Shown here one piece after another: positions 58,992 through 64,000 of a stretch of DNA of 64,000 bases. Location: assembly GCA_966692625.1 (NCBI GenBank), contig CBKZAG010000001.1, positions 1 through 64,000 of the forward strand, read 5' to 3'. The notes beneath the pieces are model-generated. The model searched no databases, was not told the DNA's origin, and saw only the letters and a program-made list of their open reading frames with translations. The stretch comes from CAMLOF01 sp966692625. GTDB lineage: Bacteria; Pseudomonadota; Gammaproteobacteria; Burkholderiales; Burkholderiaceae_C. Position 1 is the stretch's first letter, and every line of letters begins with the position of its first letter. A program made the translations under genes and the position numbers.

Positions 58992-59987
58992 ATGAATGCT
59001 TCCCCATTGCTGTCGGTGCGCCACCTGCGCGTGGAGATTCCGACGCGCCACAGTCCGCTGATTGCGCTTGACGACGTGAGTTTCGACATCGCCCGCGGTG
59101 AGATTCTCGGGTTCGTTGGAGAGTCCGGCGCTGGCAAGTCCCTCACCGGCATGGCCGTTCTGGGCTTGCTGGACCCGCCAGCGCACGTTGCCTCTGGCCA
59201 GATCATCTTCGACGGCGAAGCCATCCAGGCCTTGCCGCCAGCGCGCATGCGAGCCTTGCGCGGCCGCCGCATCGCGGCAGTTTTTCAGGACCCGCTGCTC
59301 AGCCTCAACCCGCTGCTCACCGTGGGCGATCAGCTGATCGAAACGCTGTGCACCCACCTGCCGCTTACCGCCGCAGAGGCCCGGGAGAGGGCGGTTGATT
59401 GGCTTCGCCGCGTCGGCATTCCGTCGCCTGCAGAGCGGGTCGACGCCTACCCGCACCAGTTCTCCGGCGGCATGCGCCAGCGCATCGTGATTGCGCTGGC
59501 ACTCTGCGCCGAACCCGATCTGGTAGTGGCCGACGAGCCGACCACTGCGCTGGATGTATCGGTACAGGCTCAGGTGCTGGAGCTGTTGCGCCGCCTGTGC
59601 CAGGAACGCGGCACGGCGGTGCTGCTGGTAACGCACGACATGGGCGTGATATCGGAAAACGCCGATCGCGTGGCGGTGATGTACGCCGGACGCATTGCCG
59701 AAATTGGCCGGGTCGAGGACGTTGTCGGACGCCCCGCACACCCCTACACACACGGCCTGATGCGCTCCATTCCACCGCTGGACCACACGCCCAGTCAGCT
59801 CAAGCAGATCGATGGGGCGATGCCGCGCCTGTCAGCCCGCCCTGATGGTTGCGCATTTCACCCACGCTGCGAGCGTGCCACCGACATCTGCCGCCAGCAG
59901 CGCCCCAAACTGGTGGAACACCGCTGCGTCTCCTTGGCCTGCTGGTCCCCCGTTCTTGAACTGCCCCCCGTGGCGGAGGCCGCCTGA
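58992..59987 (+). CDS. Peptide-type ABC ATPase 1 (DppD family)
   Basis: The 331-residue ATPase has Walker A GESGAGKSLTG, signature FSGGMRQRIVIALALC and Walker B DLVVADEPTTALD. The C-terminal oligopeptide extension holds CAFHPRCERATDIC, which is thought to bind an iron-sulfur cluster in this family. ATG 58992 is preferred over 58977 for its spacing from AAGGAA. Confidence 0.94.
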   Translation: MNASPLLSVRHLRVEIPTRHSPLIALDDVSFDIARGEILGFVGESGAGKSLTGMAVLGLLDPPAHVASGQIIFDGEAIQALPPARMRALRGRRIAAVFQDPLLSLNPLLTVGDQLIETLCTHLPLTAAEARERAVDWLRRVGIPSPAERVDAYPHQFSGGMRQRIVIALALCAEPDLVVADEPTTALDVSVQAQVLELLRRLCQERGTAVLLVTHDMGVISENADRVAVMYAGRIAEIGRVEDVVGRPAHPYTHGLMRSIPPLDHTPSQLKQIDGAMPRLSARPDGCAFHPRCERATDICRQQRPKLVEHRCVSLACWSPVLELPPVAEAA

Positions 59988-60970
59988 TGAATGCCAAACC
60001 TCAACCTTTGCTGAAGGTTTCCGACTTGACCCGCCAGTTCCAGGCGCAGGGCCGAACGGTGCGGGCGCTGTCTGGTGTGAGCCTGGACGTGCCGCGCGGC
60101 ACCACCTTCAGCCTCGTCGGTGAATCGGGCTGCGGAAAGACGACCCTCGCACGCATCGTCGCCGGGCTTGATCGGGCCTCGTCGGGCGGCGTGCAATTCG
60201 CTGCCGAGTCGGGCAAACGGGCGCCGCGCGTGCAAATGGTCTTCCAGGACCCCTACGCGTCGCTCAACCCCCGCTGGCGCATCGGCCGCACCATTGCCGA
60301 ACCCCTGGTGTTTCAGCGCTTGCGCCCGGTCGATCAGGTGCCGGCCCGCGTGGCCGAGTTGCTCCAGCGGGTGGGGCTGTCGGCCGCCGACGCCGAAAAG
60401 TACCCGCACGAGTTTTCCGGGGGCCAGCGCCAGCGCATCTCCATTGCCCGTGCACTGGCGGGTGAACCCGATTTTCTGGTGTGCGACGAGCCCACGTCAG
60501 CATTGGACGTGTCCGTGCAGGCCCAGATTCTCAATCTGCTCAAGCGCCTGGAGGCGGAGGACGGCCTGACCAGCCTCTTCATCAGCCACAACCTGGCAGT
60601 GGTGCGGTTTGTCTCCACCACCGTCGGGGTGATGTACCTGGGGCGTCTGGTGGAAGTCGCGTCAACGGAAACCTTGTTCGACAACCCCAGGCACCCCTAC
60701 ACCCAGCTGCTGCTGGCTGCCATTCCCAGGGTAGGGCAGGGGCGCCGTGCAGCTGCCGTTCCCGCGGGGGACCTCCCCAGCCCGCTGGCGCCGCCGCCTG
60801 GCTGTGCCTTCCACCCGCGTTGTGCGATGGCGGCCGACATCTGCCGGCGCGAAACCCCCGAGTTGCGCCGCCTGCCCGACGGTGCGTCCGTCGCCTGCCA
60901 CGCCGTTGCAATCACCCAGCCAGTGCGCTTCATGCCGCGCGCAGCCGCAGCCATACCCGTGGCCGCCTAG
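59987..60970 (+). CDS. Peptide-type ABC ATPase 2 (DppF family)
   Basis: The 327-residue ATPase has Walker A GESGCGKTTLAR, signature FSGGQRQRISIARALA, Walker B DFLVCDEPTSALD and the C-terminal cysteine cluster CAFHPRCAMAADIC. The start overlaps the preceding stop (TGATG). It completes the five-gene importer. Confidence 0.94.
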   Translation: MNAKPQPLLKVSDLTRQFQAQGRTVRALSGVSLDVPRGTTFSLVGESGCGKTTLARIVAGLDRASSGGVQFAAESGKRAPRVQMVFQDPYASLNPRWRIGRTIAEPLVFQRLRPVDQVPARVAELLQRVGLSAADAEKYPHEFSGGQRQRISIARALAGEPDFLVCDEPTSALDVSVQAQILNLLKRLEAEDGLTSLFISHNLAVVRFVSTTVGVMYLGRLVEVASTETLFDNPRHPYTQLLLAAIPRVGQGRRAAAVPAGDLPSPLAPPPGCAFHPRCAMAADICRRETPELRRLPDGASVACHAVAITQPVRFMPRAAAAIPVAA

Positions 60971-61003
60971 GCTGACCGCGTACACCTCAGGACCATAGAA
61001 CCC

Positions 61004-62452
61004 ATGACACCCACCACCATCGACCTGTTGATTGACAACGGCACGGTTTTCACACTTGACCCTCAGCGCCGCATCCTCGCAAACGCCTCCGTGGCGGTCA
61101 ATGGTGACCGCATCGTCGCCGTGGGCGACGCAGCCGACCTGCGTGCGCGTTACCAGCCACGCCAAGTCCTGGACGCCCGCCGCAAAGCGGTGCTGCCAGG
61201 CCTGATCGACAGCCACGCCCACGCCGGGCACGGCATGCTGCGCACCATGGGCACGGGAGCAGGCCCGGGAGCATGGATGCAGGCCGCAGCCAAGATCTAC
61301 ACCGCCGCGTCCGACGAACATTTCTGGCATGCCGAGGCGGCCTTGGCGTCGCTGGAGAAACTCAAGGCTGGCGTCACCACCGGCGTTTCACTGTTCGGTG
61401 GAGGCGACTCCATCATGCGCGTGGACGATCCAAAGTACGCACGCGCCCATGGCGATGCCATCGAGGCCGCCGGAACGCGTGCCGTTCTGGCCGTCGGACC
61501 GTCGCGTCCGCCCGCGCCGCGTACCTATACCGACTGGGCGGCGCAACCGCCAACCGAGCACGAGATCGATGCCGAAACCATGATGGCCGTGTGCGAGCAG
61601 ATCGTGCGAGAGAACCACGGCCGCGCCAGCGGCCGTCTGCAGATGGCGGTGAACCTTGCCGTTTTCGCGCCAATGCACGAGCCCGCCCACGAAGCCTTGC
61701 GCGCCCAGTTCGAGCGCCAGGCCACCGACGGTGTGGCACTGGCCAAGCGGCATGGCCTGGGCCTGACCCAGGACGGTCACCGCGCAGGGACCATTGCGCT
61801 GGCTCGCGAACTGGGCTTGCTCGGGCCGCGTTCGTTCATGTCGCACAGCATCGATTTGACCGCGGCCGACATGACGGCCGCGCTGGAGACCGGCACGCAT
61901 ATCGTGCACAACCCCAGCGCGATCATGTCGATCCTGGGGCGCTGCCCGGTGCCCGAGCTGATCGAGCGCGGTGTCAACGTGGTACTCGGCTCGGACGGGT
62001 CGGCACCAGACCGTGGCTACGACATGTTCCGCCACATGTTCCAGGCCATGCACTACCACCGCCGCCATTTCCGCGACCCTGACGTGCTGCCGCACGGCAA
62101 GGTGCTCGAAATGTGCACCATCGACGCGGCGCGTGCGCTGGGGCTGGCAGACGAAATCGGGTCGCTGGAGACCGGCAAGAAGGCCGACATCATTCTGGTC
62201 GACCTGTTCAAGCCGCACATGATGCCGCTGAACATGCCGCTGATGCGCGTCACATGCTTCGCCAACGCCGCCGATGTGGACACCACCATTGTCGACGGGC
62301 GCGTGCTGATGCAAGGGCGCCAGGTGCTCAGCGTCAATGAAACAGAAGTGATGGAGCAGGCCCAAGAAGCTTGCGAGCGGATGCTGGACCGCAGCGGTCT
62401 GCGGCACCTCACTGACATGCCTGCGCATCTTTGGGGCGCTGCGCATTACTGA
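61004..62452 (+). CDS. Amidohydrolase/deaminase-like protein (SAH deaminase-TrzN superfamily)
   Basis: The 482-residue amidohydrolase has H71-A-H73 (DSHAHAGH) on strand 1, H281 (SHSIDL), H302 (VHNPSAIMSI) and D331 (GSDGSAPDR). Where the superfamily carries a metal-binding H-x-x-E segment on strand 5, this protein reads GLGLTQDGHRAG, with Q256-D257. It is thus an atypical member whose metal chemistry may differ. It follows the ABC importer by 33 bases and probably hydrolyses or deaminates the imported compound. Confidence 0.84.
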   Translation: MTPTTIDLLIDNGTVFTLDPQRRILANASVAVNGDRIVAVGDAADLRARYQPRQVLDARRKAVLPGLIDSHAHAGHGMLRTMGTGAGPGAWMQAAAKIYTAASDEHFWHAEAALASLEKLKAGVTTGVSLFGGGDSIMRVDDPKYARAHGDAIEAAGTRAVLAVGPSRPPAPRTYTDWAAQPPTEHEIDAETMMAVCEQIVRENHGRASGRLQMAVNLAVFAPMHEPAHEALRAQFERQATDGVALAKRHGLGLTQDGHRAGTIALARELGLLGPRSFMSHSIDLTAADMTAALETGTHIVHNPSAIMSILGRCPVPELIERGVNVVLGSDGSAPDRGYDMFRHMFQAMHYHRRHFRDPDVLPHGKVLEMCTIDAARALGLADEIGSLETGKKADIILVDLFKPHMMPLNMPLMRVTCFANAADVDTTIVDGRVLMQGRQVLSVNETEVMEQAQEACERMLDRSGLRHLTDMPAHLWGAAHY

Positions 62453-62490
62453 GGTCTAAGACCAGCCTTCTTGTCGTTGTTCCATACAGC

Positions 62491-62521
62491 CGGGGCCCAG
62501 CCAGTGATGCGCTGGGCCCCG
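62491..62521. terminator. Bidirectional terminator hairpin
   Basis: CGGGGCCCAGC (62491-62501) and GCTGGGCCCCG (62511-62521) form a perfect 11-base stem with a nine-base loop in the 105-base gap between two convergent genes. The T content after the stem is modest. Confidence 0.7.
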
Positions 62522-62557
62522 AGTCCTTTGGGCGTTCGGTAGAAGTTCGCCCGCTCG

Positions 62558-64000
62558 TCAAACTTTGACGTGATGCCGAGCCAAGGCGTTGTATATGACA
62601 CCGCCAAGCACGGCCCCGATCACCCAGTTGTAGCCCGAGAGAAATTCGAACCAGGGAACCCAGACCGTGGCCACCGAGAAGATCGCGGCGGACCCGAATG
62701 CCTTGACTGCAACACGGTTCCAGCCTTCGGCATAGTGGTAGCGCCCGCCGTCCATGTTGTAGAGGTCGTCGAGGTCAAGCCGCTGCTTGCGATGCAGGTA
62801 GTAGTCCACGATCATGATCCCGAAAATCGGCGCCAGGGTCGCACCCAGGGTGTTCACGAAGCCGCTGATGCCGAACTCGCTGATGAAGCTGTTCCAGAAG
62901 CCGCCGATGACCAGCGCGAACAATGACGTGATGATCCCGGCCTTGCGGAAGGTGATCTTTTCGGGGGCCAAGTTGGCTATACCGTTGACCGCGGGTATGA
63001 AGTTGGCCACCAGGTTGATGCCCACCGTGGCCGCAAAGAAGGTAATCGCAGCAATCACGCTGAGCAGCACGCTGTCGGTGCGCTCCACGATCTCTGTGGG
63101 GTTGATGATCGCCTCACCAAACACCACCGCTGCACCCCCCGTTGTCAGCAACGCCAGTGCCGAGAACAGAATCATGTTGAAGGGCAGACCGGTGAGGTTG
63201 CCGATCTTCATCGTCCGCTTGTCCTTGGCATAGCGTGAAAAGTCGCTGAAGTTGATCATCACCGCAGCAAAGTACGCAACCATGGTGCCGACGATGGCGA
63301 TGAAGCCCTTGAACTCCGTGGCCCAGGTGCCTTCCGGGTTGGCAAAGATGGTCGCTGTGGCCTCAAGAAGGCGGCCGTCGGACCGTTGCCACAGCACGAT
63401 CACCAGGCCGATCATCACCACGTAGACGAACGGGCCTGCGATGTTCAGAAAGGTCTCCACCCAGCTCATGCCTCGCCAGAAGATGAGGATGTGGAATACC
63501 CAGACAAGGAAGAAGGACAGCCAGTCGATTCCGGTCAATCCCAGGAACTCGGCGCCGCCGCTGGCACCGGTCACCGAGCGGATCAACAAGGCGAGGGCGG
63601 TGGAAGCGAAATACACCTGCACCCCGTACCAGAACACGGCAACGGTGGAGCGCAGCACGGCCGGCAACTTGGCACCTTGGGTGCCCAGGCTGGCCCGTGC
63701 CAGCACCGGGTACGGAATTCCGTACTTTTCGCCTGCGGCCCCCGACAAGTTGACCATCCACATGACGAACAGCCCTGCCGCTATCAACGCGGCAAAGGCG
63801 GTCCAACCTCCAACGCCGTAGGAAATGAAGAGCGACGCCACCAAGGTATAGCCAAAGAGCGACTGCACATCGTTTGCCCAGATGTTGAAGATGGCGAACC
63901 ATCCCCAGTTCTTTTCGGACGCGCCGACCGGGTTGAGCACGTTGCTTTCAGGATCGAGGGTGTTGCCTCGGTCAACGTGAGAGGGTTCTGCAGGTTTCAT
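62558..64000 (-). CDS. NCS1-family nucleobase/hydantoin-type permease
   Basis: The 480-residue product has about twelve hydrophobic segments and NCS1 signatures (NWGWFAIFNIWANDVQSLFGY, DFSRYAKDKR, LGATLAPIFGIMIVDYYLHRKQ). It imports nucleobases, allantoin, hydantoins or related compounds by cation symport. The ATG occupies the last three bases of the window, so a slightly longer N-terminus outside cannot be excluded, but the sequence from this Met looks complete. It lies next to the amidohydrolase, which suggests heterocycle or amide use. Confidence 0.88.
   Translation of the reverse strand: MKPAEPSHVDRGNTLDPESNVLNPVGASEKNWGWFAIFNIWANDVQSLFGYTLVASLFISYGVGGWTAFAALIAAGLFVMWMVNLSGAAGEKYGIPYPVLARASLGTQGAKLPAVLRSTVAVFWYGVQVYFASTALALLIRSVTGASGGAEFLGLTGIDWLSFFLVWVFHILIFWRGMSWVETFLNIAGPFVYVVMIGLVIVLWQRSDGRLLEATATIFANPEGTWATEFKGFIAIVGTMVAYFAAVMINFSDFSRYAKDKRTMKIGNLTGLPFNMILFSALALLTTGGAAVVFGEAIINPTEIVERTDSVLLSVIAAITFFAATVGINLVANFIPAVNGIANLAPEKITFRKAGIITSLFALVIGGFWNSFISEFGISGFVNTLGATLAPIFGIMIVDYYLHRKQRLDLDDLYNMDGGRYHYAEGWNRVAVKAFGSAAIFSVATVWVPWFEFLSGYNWVIGAVLGGVIYNALARHHVKV

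Noticed and set aside
1..64000. Search for tRNA, rRNA, CRISPR repeats, insertion sequences and prophage genes
   Set aside because: No clover-leaf candidates, repeat arrays, transposase or phage motifs were seen by eye. A covariance-model search would be needed to exclude small RNAs.

Overview
The window is GC-rich, densely packed and operon-rich. Its gene content points to a Gram-negative betaproteobacterium of the Burkholderiales, most likely Comamonadaceae (Hydrogenophaga- or Acidovorax-like). The clues are PQQ-dependent alcohol oxidation, TRAP and ABC uptake systems, a glutamate-cysteine ligase of the thiobacilli type, FecA-type iron uptake and many GntR/LysR/LacI regulators. This assignment rests on gene content alone. 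No rRNA, tRNA, CRISPR array, phage or insertion sequence was seen, and no gap without a gene exceeds 300 bases.

Region 1 (1-10.5 kb) is a quinoprotein alcohol oxidation island. It holds the end of a PQQ-dependent alcohol dehydrogenase, a small cytochrome c, and a complete pqqABCDE set on the minus strand that includes the 24-residue PqqA precursor. Divergent from these are an S33 peptidase and a metallo-beta-lactamase-fold protein whose metal site is largely lost. A sigma-54 activator of the AcoR type follows, then a -24/-12 promoter in front of a PedF-like cytochrome c550 and a periplasmic binding protein of the kind that accompanies quinoproteins.

Region 2 (10.5-24.6 kb) is an iron island with the layout of vibrioferrin loci. 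It has a FecA-like receptor, then on the minus strand an ATP-grasp ligase, NIS synthetase, MFS exporter, NIS synthetase and PLP decarboxylase (the pvsABCDE order). The last gene is an SbnG-like citrate synthase. A divergent FecBCDE-type uptake operon follows. Three Fur-box-like sites share the core ATTCGCAT.

Region 3 (24.8-30.5 kb) is a single-strand run: a Tat-exported gluconate-dehydrogenase-subunit-3-like protein, a GMC oxidoreductase, a ribbon-helix-helix protein, glyoxalase I, glutamate-cysteine ligase, a second glyoxalase, and a 2-oxoglutarate/Fe(II) oxygenase. It is the least explained gene neighbourhood here.

Region 4 (30.4-39.5 kb) has an acyl-CoA ligase divergent from a ThDP enzyme across a perfect 22-base palindrome, followed by a GntR regulator. 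After that come a LysR regulator, a class II aldolase-family enzyme and a TRAP transporter.

Region 5 (39.5-53.4 kb) is a non-phosphorylative sugar catabolic operon. A LacI-family repressor diverges from it across the operator TGTTACCGGTAACA. The operon encodes a sugar-acid dehydratase, a 2-keto-3-deoxy-acid aldolase, a sugar ABC importer, two dehydrogenases, an aldose epimerase, a lactonase, an aldehyde dehydrogenase and a TSUP exporter.

Region 6 (53.3-64 kb) has an MFS transporter with a GntR regulator, divergent from a five-gene Dpp-type peptide/amide ABC importer and an amidohydrolase with an altered metal site. An NCS1 nucleobase-type permease ends at the window edge.
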